Below are positions 48,304 to 56,098 of a stretch of 59,986 bases of DNA, one piece after another (the first letter of the stretch is position 1; each line of letters begins with the position of its first letter). A program made the translations under genes and the position numbers. Source of the DNA: a virus. The stretch lies in the IMG/VR virus record IMGVR_UViG_3300020474_000013, positions 1-59,986 of that record; one strand, 5' to 3'. A model generated the notes under the pieces. The model saw only the letters and a list, made by a program, of their open reading frames with translations, was not told the origin of the DNA and did no database searches.

Positions 48304-48618
48304 ATGTATGCGGTAATAAGACACACATATCATTTAGATATACCCGAGCCAAGCAATGTTTATTCAACTAAATCTAGTGCTAAATGGAAACATTTTGTAT
48401 GGATATTTGAAACTGAACTAGATGCTCTTGCCTTTGCCATATCACTTTTAGATGACCCTTTGATTATGTCTAATAAATGGTTGATTGAAAGTGCCATAAA
48501 GCAATTAGAAGAAGATAGGTATTATCAAGTTGGTAGAGAGTCTGTAGCTATTGCAGAAGTGCAAGATAGTCCGCAAGTTATTTATGAGGATGATAAAAAT
48601 GAAAAGTCTATTCATTAG
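48304..48618 (+). CDS. Unknown early protein, probably leaderless
   Basis: The protein has 104 residues. It begins MYAVIRHTYHLDIPEPSNVYSTKSSAKWKHFVWIFE, followed by a helix (ELDALAFAISLLDD) and an acidic tail. I recognise no family. I take ATG 48304 and not the TTG at 48298, since the -10 box lies 8 bases before it. It is the first gene after the parS-like site and overlaps the Arc-like gene. Confidence 0.6.
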   Translation: MYAVIRHTYHLDIPEPSNVYSTKSSAKWKHFVWIFETELDALAFAISLLDDPLIMSNKWLIESAIKQLEEDRYYQVGRESVAIAEVQDSPQVIYEDDKNEKSIH

Positions 48619-48856
48619 ATGTTCAGAAGAAACCTACGAATTGGCACATTCCTTAGCTAAGAAAGAAAGTCGTTCACTAAACAAGCAAATTATTCATATG
48701 ATTCATAGTGAAGCTGACAAGAAAGATATTGAGGTAGAAGATAAACCTAGCGTTGCACAAAATGGTACAACATTACATCAATCTGAAACTACTTTTGAAT
48801 CTAAACTTGGCTTACAAGGGATTGTTGAAACAAGGAAACAGGATTCTTCTGACTAA
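48599..48856 (+). CDS. Arc-like ribbon-helix-helix regulator
   Basis: The protein has 85 residues. Residues 1-42 fit a ribbon-helix-helix fold: an N-terminal strand MKSLFIRCSEE, helix YELAHSLAKKES and helix LNKQIIHMIHSEA. The rest is acidic and flexible. ATG 48599 has a GAGG site 8 bases upstream and the fold begins there; the frame start at 48551 would lie inside the previous gene. It is a candidate to bind the palindromic TATTTACCAGTAAATA elements. Its end overlaps the opposite-strand gene by 56 bases. Confidence 0.65.
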   Translation: MKSLFIRCSEETYELAHSLAKKESRSLNKQIIHMIHSEADKKDIEVEDKPSVAQNGTTLHQSETTFESKLGLQGIVETRKQDSSD

Positions 48857-49340
48857 TATACCAAAAAGTTAGTAGTGCATTAGAACATTGTTGCATTACT
48901 AACTCCTTTGTTTCGCATATCTCTTTAGGATTATCTATCATAATCTTCCAAAAAACCTTTTCTTTATTGTGTCCACAATCATTCACTAACTTTTTCTGTA
49001 TTCTTGAAAGCATGACTGCCTTTGGTGGAGGCTGATTAAATCTATGACTGGTAAATATTTCTTTTCCCATCCCAGAAGCTCTCCCCAAAGCTCCACTTTT
49101 TGCTATTAATTCAAGGTATTTATTACAGACATTGTGTTGCTCTGCTGTAATTTTTTGCTGTAAGAAAGATTTATCTATGATGTGTTGGTCAAACACGATT
49201 GCCCTACCAACCTTGCTTTTACCTATTTTGGTTATTGCAACTTGGTTTCTGAAATGTAGATAAGGACTTCCTATATCATTAACTTGTAATGTTTCAGAAC
49301 TCCCAGTCAAAGTTATCTTCAACTTCTTCAATTTCTGCAT
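48801..49340 (-). CDS. Unknown protein next to the primase-helicase
   Basis: The protein has 179 residues, helical in the second half (AEQHNVCNKYLELIAKSGALGRASGMG and an AVMLSRIQKKLVN segment). It may be a small DNA-binding or replication accessory protein; DUF6456 is a weak possibility. It overlaps the helicase gene by 47 bases and the opposite regulator by 56. A copy of GACTGGTAAATATT lies within it at 49046, so the element occurs in coding DNA. Confidence 0.5.
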   Translation of the reverse strand: MQKLKKLKITLTGSSETLQVNDIGSPYLHFRNQVAITKIGKSKVGRAIVFDQHIIDKSFLQQKITAEQHNVCNKYLELIAKSGALGRASGMGKEIFTSHRFNQPPPKAVMLSRIQKKLVNDCGHNKEKVFWKIMIDNPKEICETKELVMQQCSNALLTFWYISQKNPVSLFQQSLVSQV

Positions 49341-51063
49341 ATCTCCCGTTGACTGGATTAAAGGTCATATTAACACTTCCTAACTTGCCTTGCCAACCCC
49401 ACCTAGCTTTCCAGTTATGTATTTCAACTCCCTCTTCTCCTCTGTAAACTGTTAATCCTGTATCAGCCTTACTAAACCAAGCATATGATTTAGCTACATC
49501 AACTCCTGTACATACATTCTTTTTGCCATCCCTAATAAATGGTTTAGTTGGATGTGCAACAAAGAACACTAATACATCGTGTTGCTTTGCGAACAGTTGC
49601 ACTTTCGTTAGCATTTCACTAACCATATCAGTTTCTAATCCTGTATGGTCTGTATGTATAAAGTTAAATGGGTCTATGACTAAAATCCTAACACCATATC
49701 TCATAACTGCACTTGCTCCTTTTTCAAGGATAGCTTCTATTGTTGGCAACCCGCCATCTTGATAGTCTTGAAATAGTATGTGTTCTCTTATCCAAGTTTC
49801 CGCAAAGTCTTTCTCCTCTTGTGTCATTCTTGCGTTAAACCCCTCAAAGAATGGCTTACCTACAAGGATTTGAGACAACTGTACTGCATGAAGTTGTACT
49901 GGTTTCTCAAACGAACAGAAACAAGTTTTCCAACCATTGTTCCTTGCAACATTGACTATTAGTTGGTCTATAAATGCTGACTTGCCATCCCCTGCATGAC
50001 CAGTACAAACAACTAAATTGCCTGTAGATAAAGTAAAGATTTCATCTACACTTGGATAGCCTGTAGATACACCACTAGGCATACCCTTATCATACAAACT
50101 TTGGAATTCATCTGCGTAATGCTCTAGGTTATTTAATCCATGTAAAGGAATAGGCTCTGCGTTAATGATTGAATCTCTTAGCTTTTCCGCTCCATATTTA
50201 ATTAATACATCGTTTGCATCCTTACAATCAAAGTTATTTACTCTATAACACCTAGCTTTGTTTAATCTTCTAGCTAATTCATCTGCTAGTATGTTTCCGT
50301 TTTCATCTGCATCTGTACATAAAATAACCCTTTCAACACCCTCAAACTTATCTCTATCGTTCCATACATACTTAAATCTTCCATCCTCACTTGGGTCTAT
50401 CTTGTTATCAGTAATCTTGTTTGGTGCACCATTTGGAACTGAATAACAATCTACATTCATTACATTCTCAAAGGCTGTCTTGATAGCCAATGTGTCCATT
50501 TCTCCCTCTGTTATGATGATTGTGCTTTCTAATGTTGGCAATTTGCTGTCATAAACCTGTTGTCCCCAAAGCTTTTGTGCGTTCCCATCCCACCAAAAAC
50601 TCTTTGTTCCGTTTGCACTCCTATACTTAACTGCTTCTACCTCCCCATCGCTGACGAAGGAAAAACCAATGACTGGTTTATTATTTTTTTCGGTCTGGAT
50701 GACTCCTGTGGTTTCCGAGGCTGTAATACTTATACCTCTTTCCTGCAACCAATCACTAGCTTTGCCATTAGGTATATTTTTTGGTGCTTCTACTGGTTTT
50801 TTTACTTCTTGTTTTACTACTTTCATTTTAAATTCCTCTCTCCTTGATACTAAGCCATTGATACCGCAATGATGACAATGATATATAACCTTATCAGACT
50901 CAATATTTACTGATAAAGGTTTGTCGTGTTTGTTTTTACTCCTCTCATTTTGGCATGAGGGACATGATATTTTGTGTTGACCAAGCTTCATTCCGCTTGT
51001 TCTTGATTGATTATTTATATGACTTAAAAAGTCTCTTTTATCCATTTCACTATTGACATACAT
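49294..51063 (-). CDS. Primase-helicase (T7 gp4 / Twinkle type)
   Basis: The protein has 589 residues. It has a zinc ribbon (C34, C37, C63, C66), a Toprim primase domain with E186 (ITEGEMDTLA) and D251/D253 (TDADENG), and a RecA-type helicase with Walker A GHAGDGKS (355-362), Walker B D464 (RILVIDPFNF) and an arginine-finger region. It primes and unwinds DNA as a hexamer. It starts at ATG 51063 with AAGGAGG. It is the only replication enzyme seen in this complete genome, so the polymerase must come from the host. Confidence 0.92.
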   Translation of the reverse strand: MYVNSEMDKRDFLSHINNQSRTSGMKLGQHKISCPSCQNERSKNKHDKPLSVNIESDKVIYHCHHCGINGLVSRREEFKMKVVKQEVKKPVEAPKNIPNGKASDWLQERGISITASETTGVIQTEKNNKPVIGFSFVSDGEVEAVKYRSANGTKSFWWDGNAQKLWGQQVYDSKLPTLESTIIITEGEMDTLAIKTAFENVMNVDCYSVPNGAPNKITDNKIDPSEDGRFKYVWNDRDKFEGVERVILCTDADENGNILADELARRLNKARCYRVNNFDCKDANDVLIKYGAEKLRDSIINAEPIPLHGLNNLEHYADEFQSLYDKGMPSGVSTGYPSVDEIFTLSTGNLVVCTGHAGDGKSAFIDQLIVNVARNNGWKTCFCSFEKPVQLHAVQLSQILVGKPFFEGFNARMTQEEKDFAETWIREHILFQDYQDGGLPTIEAILEKGASAVMRYGVRILVIDPFNFIHTDHTGLETDMVSEMLTKVQLFAKQHDVLVFFVAHPTKPFIRDGKKNVCTGVDVAKSYAWFSKADTGLTVYRGEEGVEIHNWKARWGWQGKLGSVNMTFNPVNGRYAEIEEVEDNFDWEF

Positions 51064-51144
51064 TTAAACCTCCTTAAACTGTATATACTTGTATATACTT
51101 ACTATGTAGTAAATACTACTTAAAAATAAAAATACAGTAAGTAT

Positions 51145-51438
51145 CTACTTACTATATATACCAAAATACTTATCAACAATATCGCAGACATCTTCTGCAA
51201 GTCTCTTCTTAGATAATACTGGATAGGTATTTAATTCCTTAATTGCTTCCACAATGCCATCTGATTTGATGTCATTACGATTACACAAACTAGAAAAATC
51301 ATCAGACATAAAGTATAATAAAGCTTCGTTAGATAACTTAGGATGCTTACTAGCAACATCTCTAACAGCTTGTTTAACCACAAGACCATCTAAAGTTTTT
51401 TGGTCTGTATCTAAATTAATGTGGTCTGTCTGAAGCAT
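51145..51438 (-). CDS. Unknown leaderless protein
   Basis: The protein has 97 residues and is helical (LVVKQAVRDVASKHPKLSNEALLYFM, EAIKELNTYPVLSKKRLAEDVCDIV), a possible small DNA-binding fold. A promoter TTGATA-17-TAATAT ends 6 bases before the ATG, so transcription starts at or next to the codon and there is no Shine-Dalgarno site. It precedes the primase-helicase and is likely expressed early. Function unknown. Confidence 0.55.
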   Translation of the reverse strand: MLQTDHINLDTDQKTLDGLVVKQAVRDVASKHPKLSNEALLYFMSDDFSSLCNRNDIKSDGIVEAIKELNTYPVLSKKRLAEDVCDIVDKYFGIYSK

Positions 51439-51444
51439 TAAAAT

Positions 51445-51473
51445 ATATTACACTAACCTATTGACATTATCAA
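51445..51473 (-). promoter_or_regulatory. Sigma-70-like promoter of a leaderless gene
   Basis: TTGATA (51468-51473), a 17-base spacer and TAATAT (51445-51450) on the minus strand, with the start codon 6 bases after the -10. This is a good match to the consensus and a clear leaderless arrangement. Confidence 0.7.
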
Positions 51474-51748
51474 CACATCATCTACACTTACATAAGACAT
51501 CAAAGGATTGGACTACCTAAGAGTTTAAATTTGGTGTCGTAGGGTTAGCGGAAAATGTGGATAGCTATTAAAGTATAAATCCAGTTTGCTTGAAACAAAG
51601 CATATGAACAACGCCTTACTAGACTGATTTTTCCTCATGTGCGAGGGTGTTTCAATGTCGATAAATAACAAAACACAGCAATGCTAGAGTCGATTTTGCT
51701 AGTTTTAGAGACCTAAACCAGAAAACTAGCATTTAGGAGGGAAAGCGT
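51474..51748. other. Leader of the recombination operon
   Basis: There is no credible gene here. I do not find a strong plus-strand promoter. The stretch contains several potential hairpins (for example CCTC/GAGG near 51,640) and ends with a perfect 10-bp stem (TGCTAGTTTT at 51697-51706 and AAAACTAGCA at 51722-51731) four bases before the AGGAGG site of 51749. That hairpin is placed to affect ribosome access. Confidence 0.5.
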
Positions 51749-51907
51749 ATGACAACACTAGATGAAAAAGAGATTCTGCTACTGCAAATCTTGTTAGACA
51801 AAATCACACCACAACAAATGGCTCACATAAGAAATATGTTAAATGTGGACTTAAACTATGTAAAAGGTTTATCAACCAAATTAAACTTTTTACCAAAAGG
51901 AGGATAA
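51749..51907 (+). CDS. Short helical protein (52 residues)
   Basis: This short frame has AGGAGG placed 8 bases upstream and ends one base before the next ATG. It is helical (EKEILLLQILLDKITPQQMAHIRNML). It begins the recombination operon. It is likely a real small regulator or accessory protein; no family recognised. Confidence 0.6.
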   Translation: MTTLDEKEILLLQILLDKITPQQMAHIRNMLNVDLNYVKGLSTKLNFLPKGG

Positions 51908-52150
51908 ATGGAATTTGAAATTAAAGATGGCATCCCTATACCAAGACCAGTAGGAAAGCCTTTAAAGTATGACTTACCTTTAAAAGACATGGGTAAGGGT
52001 CAAAGTATAGAAATACTTCTAGCGAAGTCTAAGATAGCTTCTGAGGTAAAAATAATAAGAAACTACTGTTTAAGGTTTACACACAAAAATCCTAACTATA
52101 AGTTTACTGTAAGGCAGTTAGATGATGGAGTAGGCATATGGAGACTGTAA
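51908..52150 (+). CDS. Small conserved phage protein
   Basis: The protein has 80 residues. It opens MEFEIKDGIPIPRPVG and has a predicted beta-alpha-beta module with LRFTHKNPNYKFTVRQLDDGVGIWRL. I have seen comparable small proteins in phages (DUF7303-like) but know no function. It overlaps the next gene by 13 bases. Confidence 0.55.
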   Translation: MEFEIKDGIPIPRPVGKPLKYDLPLKDMGKGQSIEILLAKSKIASEVKIIRNYCLRFTHKNPNYKFTVRQLDDGVGIWRL

Positions 52151-52326
52151 GAGATTTAGAAGTTATAGAAGAACAACTAATCAAAGCAAAAAAAGTGCTT
52201 GATGAAAGTCAAGCAATGGTAAAGAAAATGCAGGACATAGTTTTCTGCATGGAAGTAGAAGCACAAGAGTTAAAAGAAGAAATAGAGTTTCGCCAAAATA
52301 TACTGGAAAGTGAAATACACCAATAG
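52138..52326 (+). CDS. Small coiled-coil protein
   Basis: The protein has 62 residues and is a single coiled coil (EEQLIKAKKVLDESQAMVKKM). It overlaps its neighbours by 13 and 17 bases. It may be a small regulator or partner of the exonuclease. Function unknown. Confidence 0.5.
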   Translation: METVRDLEVIEEQLIKAKKVLDESQAMVKKMQDIVFCMEVEAQELKEEIEFRQNILESEIHQ

Positions 52327-53197
52327 ACATAACATACCGCAAGAGATAATTAATGCGGTACACAATGACAACTATAGCAGGGGAAAATCAACCATATCTG
52401 CTACTGGTTTGTTGCAACCACCAAGGATTAGATTGTTGGCACAAGAACATTACGACAAGCTTACGATAGATGTATCAGATGAAATATGGAAACTACTAGG
52501 ACAATCAGTCCATACCATATTAGAAAGAGCCAATGAAGATAACGAGGACACCATTACAGAACAAAGAATGTTTGCAACAGTAAAGGACTGGACTGTTAGT
52601 GGTCAGACAGACAGCATAGATGTTAAAAGTAAAACACTAAAGGATTACAAGGTAACTTCTGTTTGGTCTATTGTGTCTGCTTTGAAAGAGGGTAAAGCAG
52701 AATGGGAACAGCAACTTAATATCTATGCGTATCTCTACACCAAAAACACAGGAAAAACTATAGACCAGTTAAATATTATTGCGATAGCTCGGGACTGGAA
52801 CAAAAATCAGTATCTTCGTAGCGGTGGAGATTATCCGCCATCCCCAATTACAGTTTTAAATATAGATTTATGGAGTGATGAAGAGCAAGAAGCTTTCATC
52901 AATCAAAGAGTTTCGATTCATCAAGAAGCAGAAGTGGATTACCTTATCAATGATAAGCTTCCATTATGTACTGATGCAGAAAGGTGGAGAAGAAAAGATA
53001 CTTATCGTGTGGAAAAGAAAGGTAGAAAGAGTGCTGTTAGAGTGCTTGATACCCAAGAAGAAGCTGATAAGTATATAGGTGGTCATAAAGATAGTAAGTT
53101 GCTGAAAGTTGTAGAAGCTAAAGGCGAGTGCATTAGATGTGCTAACTATTGTGATGTGGCTGAATTTTGTAATCAATATAACGAGGAAAGCAAATGA
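52310..53197 (+). CDS. Cas4/RecB-like PD-(D/E)XK exonuclease
   Basis: The protein has 295 residues, starting at a GTG at 52310 that overlaps the preceding gene. It has H68 (SVHTILE), the nuclease core with VSGQTDSID, DYKVTS (D112-x-K114) and EWEQQLNIYAYL (Q135), and a C-terminal Cys cluster (CIRCANYCDVAEFC) that would bind an iron-sulfur cluster, as in Cas4/AddB-type nucleases. With the annealing protein two genes on it is likely the phage recombination exonuclease. Confidence 0.82.
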   Translation: MKYTNRHNIPQEIINAVHNDNYSRGKSTISATGLLQPPRIRLLAQEHYDKLTIDVSDEIWKLLGQSVHTILERANEDNEDTITEQRMFATVKDWTVSGQTDSIDVKSKTLKDYKVTSVWSIVSALKEGKAEWEQQLNIYAYLYTKNTGKTIDQLNIIAIARDWNKNQYLRSGGDYPPSPITVLNIDLWSDEEQEAFINQRVSIHQEAEVDYLINDKLPLCTDAERWRRKDTYRVEKKGRKSAVRVLDTQEEADKYIGGHKDSKLLKVVEAKGECIRCANYCDVAEFCNQYNEESK

Positions 53198-53472
53198 GTA
53201 TTGAAGTAAAAGAAAAAGTAAAACCTGCGTACATCGAGGCTAGATATAATGCGTATCTTAGTTGGGATTTAGAATCAGAAGGAATTGATTTAGATGATGT
53301 GAAATATTGGGATGTTCAAAGGGGACAACTTTATGTTCAATTTAAAAATGGCGAGCATAAATATATAGATAATTGGTCTGATGATAATGTTGACTATAAA
53401 CATGGTCTTGAAGATGTAAATCTCCTTGATGAAGATTGGAACATAATTAAAGGAGAAGAAGATGTCGAATAA
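53194..53472 (+). CDS. Small acidic early protein
   Basis: The protein has 92 residues, acidic, with an SWDLESEGIDLDDVKYW and VQFKNGEHKYIDNW beta-like layout. It overlaps the exonuclease by 4 bases and the annealing protein by 11. It could be an inhibitor or accessory of the recombination enzymes. No family recognised. Confidence 0.5.
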   Translation: MSIEVKEKVKPAYIEARYNAYLSWDLESEGIDLDDVKYWDVQRGQLYVQFKNGEHKYIDNWSDDNVDYKHGLEDVNLLDEDWNIIKGEEDVE

Positions 53473-54166
53473 AGAACTTACTTATAAAGAAGTATGGGAC
53501 AAGCTATCTAAGATAGATTGTTCAGAAAAGATAGAAAAGAAAGGAAAATTAACTTATCTATCTTGGGCGTGGGCGTGGGGTATTCTACAAGAACACTATC
53601 CACAAGCACAATACTTATTCTATCAAGGCGAGGATGATGTGCCTTATGTCAGATATCCCGATGGAACTGGAGAGGTTAGATGTAGAATATCTATAGATAA
53701 CTTAACTAGAGAAATGACACTATGTGTTATGGACTTTAAAAACAATGCTGTTAAGAATCCTAATTCTTCACAAGTAAACAATTCTAAAATGCGTTGCTTA
53801 ACTAAGTGTTTGGCAATGTTTGGTTTAGGACATTATATCTATGCGGGAGAGGATTTGCCCGAAGATGTTGAAGATGAAATAGAAAACTTAGATGATGAAA
53901 CAGAATCTAAGGAAGAGCCAACACCAGTAGAAACTCCAACAGAAGATGTTGAAGTAGATAAAGGTTATGGAACAGAAGCTTGGGCGGAGTTATTTGTCAA
54001 AAGCTTTTTAGAGTTGGCAAAACTTAGCAAAACTAAAGATGCTATGACATCTTATTATAAAAATAACACTAAAGACTTAGCTACATTGAGGGATAACTTT
54101 CCTAAGATGAAAGCTGATTTGGATAGTGAACTTAAAACAATCGTAAGCAATCTAAAGGAGGATTAA
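53462..54166 (+). CDS. DUF1071-like single-strand annealing protein
   Basis: The protein has 234 residues. The N-terminal domain (KGKLTYLSWAWAWGILQEHYPQAQY, MRCLTKCLAMFGLGHYIYAGEDLPED) is the DUF1071 pattern, a Rad52/Sak-type recombinase fold that anneals complementary strands. The C-terminal region is acidic and helical. It stands between the exonuclease and an SSB-like gene, the standard phage recombination order. Confidence 0.82.
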   Translation: MSNKELTYKEVWDKLSKIDCSEKIEKKGKLTYLSWAWAWGILQEHYPQAQYLFYQGEDDVPYVRYPDGTGEVRCRISIDNLTREMTLCVMDFKNNAVKNPNSSQVNNSKMRCLTKCLAMFGLGHYIYAGEDLPEDVEDEIENLDDETESKEEPTPVETPTEDVEVDKGYGTEAWAELFVKSFLELAKLSKTKDAMTSYYKNNTKDLATLRDNFPKMKADLDSELKTIVSNLKED

Positions 54167-54167
54167 T

Positions 54168-54479
54168 ATGTACGATAATAAAAACCAAAGTGATGGAGCA
54201 ATCTACACTAATAACTATAAACAGAATGATAAACAGCCCGATTGGACTGGTAAGGTAGAGATTAGTAGGGATATGCTTAAAGAGTTAGTAACCATCGTAA
54301 AAGAGGGTGGAAGCGGAGAACTAAGAGTGGCTTTATGGAATAGAACTTCTAAGAGTGGCAACGAATACAAGTATGCTAGGTTAGACATTCCGCAGAAGAA
54401 AGAAGAGCCTAAAGAAGAGCCAGTAAAAGATTCAAGCGATGATATTGAAAGCTTTACAGATGATGATATACCATTTTAA
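54168..54479 (+). CDS. SSB-like protein with acidic C-terminal tip
   Basis: The protein has 103 residues. A small beta-rich domain (VEISRDMLKELVTIVKEG, ELRVALWNRTSKSGNEYKYARLDI) is followed by a Lys/Glu-rich linker and the tip DDDIPF, the hallmark of single-strand binding proteins that recruit replication partners. It starts 1 base after the annealing gene. It may be the phage SSB, although the core domain is short for one. Confidence 0.65.
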   Translation: MYDNKNQSDGAIYTNNYKQNDKQPDWTGKVEISRDMLKELVTIVKEGGSGELRVALWNRTSKSGNEYKYARLDIPQKKEEPKEEPVKDSSDDIESFTDDDIPF

Positions 54480-54490
54480 AGGAGGGAGTA

Positions 54491-54646
54491 ATGAGTAAAT
54501 CAAAAACATTTAAGAAAGCGTTGGAAGATGCTTTGAAGAAAGAGGGAGTAAAAAATGAGTGGATGGAAAAACATCTGCTCATTGATTCACTAGATTTAGA
54601 TAAACCAAAGAAAAAAAAGAGGAGAGATAATCATGCCAAGATGTGA
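54491..54646 (+). CDS. Short basic helical protein (51 residues)
   Basis: This short frame is preceded by GGAGGGAG and ends inside the next gene's start region. Lys-rich ends flank a helix (ALEDALKKEGVKNEWMEKHLL). It is in the run of overlapping small genes of this operon. No family is known. Confidence 0.55.
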   Translation: MSKSKTFKKALEDALKKEGVKNEWMEKHLLIDSLDLDKPKKKKRRDNHAKM

Positions 54647-54866
54647 TAAATATACTTACGGCAAAGACTTGATGGTGAAGGTAGAAGAAAATATAGACGA
54701 GTATATATTTTTTGAATTCATGTCTGCGTACAAAACTTTGATGGAACAAGTTAAAAATGTCAAAGATGGTATGGGAACTACATCCCATGAACACCTTATG
54801 GACTATCTGTTTATGAAGATAGAAGATGAAAGACATGAACACTTTAAAAACAAGATGGGGGTTTAA
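54633..54866 (+). CDS. Small unknown early protein
   Basis: The protein has 77 residues, mostly helical and with clustered His and Glu (MGTTSHEHLMDYLFMKIEDERHEHF), suggesting possible metal binding. It overlaps the 51-residue gene by 14 bases. Function unknown. Confidence 0.5.
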   Translation: MPRCDKYTYGKDLMVKVEENIDEYIFFEFMSAYKTLMEQVKNVKDGMGTTSHEHLMDYLFMKIEDERHEHFKNKMGV

Positions 54867-54953
54867 ATGGATAGAAGAAACATACCACCACACCTAAGAC
54901 ATCTATCTGATAAAAATCTAAGAGGATTGTTTTACTTATTTAGAGCAAGATAA
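54867..54953 (+). CDS. Very short protein (28 residues)
   Basis: The frame runs from ATG 54867, abutting the previous stop, to a TAATG overlap with the next gene, and encodes MDRRNIPPHLRHLSDKNLRG followed by LFYLFRAR. The tight packing supports translation. Basic and helical; function unknown. Confidence 0.4.
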   Translation: MDRRNIPPHLRHLSDKNLRGLFYLFRAR

Positions 54954-55291
54954 TGGATGAACAGATAGAGAATTGGCAAGTACAAATAAGAAATGTCGCT
55001 CCTATGATGCAGAAAGCTGAATACGAATTGTTGAAGTCAGAAGCAGATGTTAAGAGAGTAATAGCTTTATGGAAAGCTGTTGCTCTTTCAGAGGGCATTA
55101 AAACTGCAAGTGGTCAAGATAACTTTGCAGAAAACAAAGAAGAAGTGTATCAATCTAGGTTAGCTGTAGCGGTTGCTAAAGGTCAACTAAGTGCAGTCAA
55201 GGTTGAGTTAAGAGCCTTAGAAGTAGGGTTTGAGGAATGGAGAACTAAGATGGTTAATGCTAGAGAAGAAAGAAAGAGATATGGAGCATGA
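54953..55291 (+). CDS. Small coiled-coil protein
   Basis: The protein has 112 residues and is nearly all helical (EYELLKSEADVKRVIALWKAVALSEG, VAVAKGQLSAVKVELRALE). It is a likely dimeric coiled coil. It overlaps the previous short gene by 1 base and the next by 4. Function unknown. Confidence 0.5.
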   Translation: MDEQIENWQVQIRNVAPMMQKAEYELLKSEADVKRVIALWKAVALSEGIKTASGQDNFAENKEEVYQSRLAVAVAKGQLSAVKVELRALEVGFEEWRTKMVNAREERKRYGA

Positions 55292-55413
55292 CAAAGGGTA
55301 GCAAACAAAGACCCTACGACAAAGATAAGTTTAACGAGAACTTTGAAAAGATATTTGGAGACAAGAGAAAGAATGTCAATAAAGGGAAGAAAGCCAACAA
55401 AGAAAGAAGTTGA
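55288..55413 (+). CDS. Short conserved-type phage protein (41 residues)
   Basis: A 41-residue protein starting MTKGSKQRPYDKDKFNENFE and ending with Lys-rich KKANKERS. I recognise this KGS-x-R-P...F-x-x-NFE/D-x-IFG signature as a recurrent tiny phage gene, function unknown. ATG 55288 overlaps the previous stop by 4 bases. Confidence 0.6.
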   Translation: MTKGSKQRPYDKDKFNENFEKIFGDKRKNVNKGKKANKERS

Positions 55414-55681
55414 ACACATGGACAAAGTAAGTCAGTTAGGTTGCATTGTTTGTAGGAATATGGGTTTGGGTATAACACCTGCTGAAATACACCACATAGA
55501 GGGTAAGACAAAGGCTGATTCACATTTTAAAGTATTACCCTTATGTTTTGGGCATCATAGAGAGGGCGGAAGATTTAGACCCTTTATTAGTAGACATCCA
55601 TACAAGAGAAGATTTGAAGATGCTTACGGAAGAGAAGCAGAGTTGTTAGAACAAGTTAATAAGTTGTTAGATGAAGATTGA
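55373..55681 (+). CDS. Ref-like HNH nuclease/recombination protein
   Basis: The protein has 102 residues from ATG 55373. The zinc ligands are C24 and C27 (CIVCRN) and C58/H61/H62 (CFGHHREGG), with H40/H41 (EIHHIEG) giving the ββα-metal nuclease pattern of Ref and DUF968-type proteins. These act in recombination and DNA repair. The frame start upstream at 55343 uses TTG inside the previous gene. It overlaps the RusA gene by 11 bases. Confidence 0.75.
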   Translation: MSIKGRKPTKKEVEHMDKVSQLGCIVCRNMGLGITPAEIHHIEGKTKADSHFKVLPLCFGHHREGGRFRPFISRHPYKRRFEDAYGREAELLEQVNKLLDED

Positions 55682-56081
55682 TTTACCCTTAGAGGTTTAC
55701 TACACAAAGAATAAGAAGTTTATCCTTAACTTAAACAACTATCGTAATGCCCATTACAGAATACTATCTAATGCCAAGAAGATTTATGCAGACAATTTAG
55801 TTGATAGGATTAGTTATCCTACATATAAAGAGCCTGTTGTATTAATTTACACCTACTACGCAAAAAGCAGGAGAAGATTAGATGTGAGTAATCCTTGTTC
55901 TATTATTGACAAGTTTACTTGCGATGCTTTGGTAAAAGCGGGAGTCTTAGAGGATGATAGTAGTAAACAAATTAAACAAGTTATTTACAAATATGGGGGG
56001 ATTGATAAAAACAATCCTAGATGTGAGCTTGAAATCGCAGCGTCCCAGCAGCAAAAGAAATATTTACCAGTCAATGGTTAA
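55671..56081 (+). CDS. RusA-like Holliday junction resolvase
   Basis: The protein has 136 residues. RRRLDVSNPCSIIDKFTCDALVKAGVLEDD carries the acidic active-site residues (D71, with D80 and E94/D95) of the RusA family, which cuts four-way junctions. The N-terminal strand set (PLEVYYTKNKKFILNLNNYRNAHY) matches as well. It completes the recombination block with the exonuclease, annealing protein and Ref-like protein. Confidence 0.8.
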   Translation: MKIDLPLEVYYTKNKKFILNLNNYRNAHYRILSNAKKIYADNLVDRISYPTYKEPVVLIYTYYAKSRRRLDVSNPCSIIDKFTCDALVKAGVLEDDSSKQIKQVIYKYGGIDKNNPRCELEIAASQQQKKYLPVNG

Positions 56082-56098
56082 TTCCAGGAATAGAGCAA

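Larger units (their letters stand above)
41806..56072. repeat. Dispersed GACTGGTAAATATT / TATTTACCAGTAAATA element
   Basis: Copies or half-copies are at about 41806, 43272, 44387, 45891, 46874, 47731, 47810, 48078, 48178, 49046 and 56061, with a weaker one near 52763. Two (44387-44402 and 45891-45906) are complete palindromes. All lie in the early half; I find none in the late structural half. Repetition with dyad symmetry points to a binding site for a dimeric phage regulator. Confidence 0.7.
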
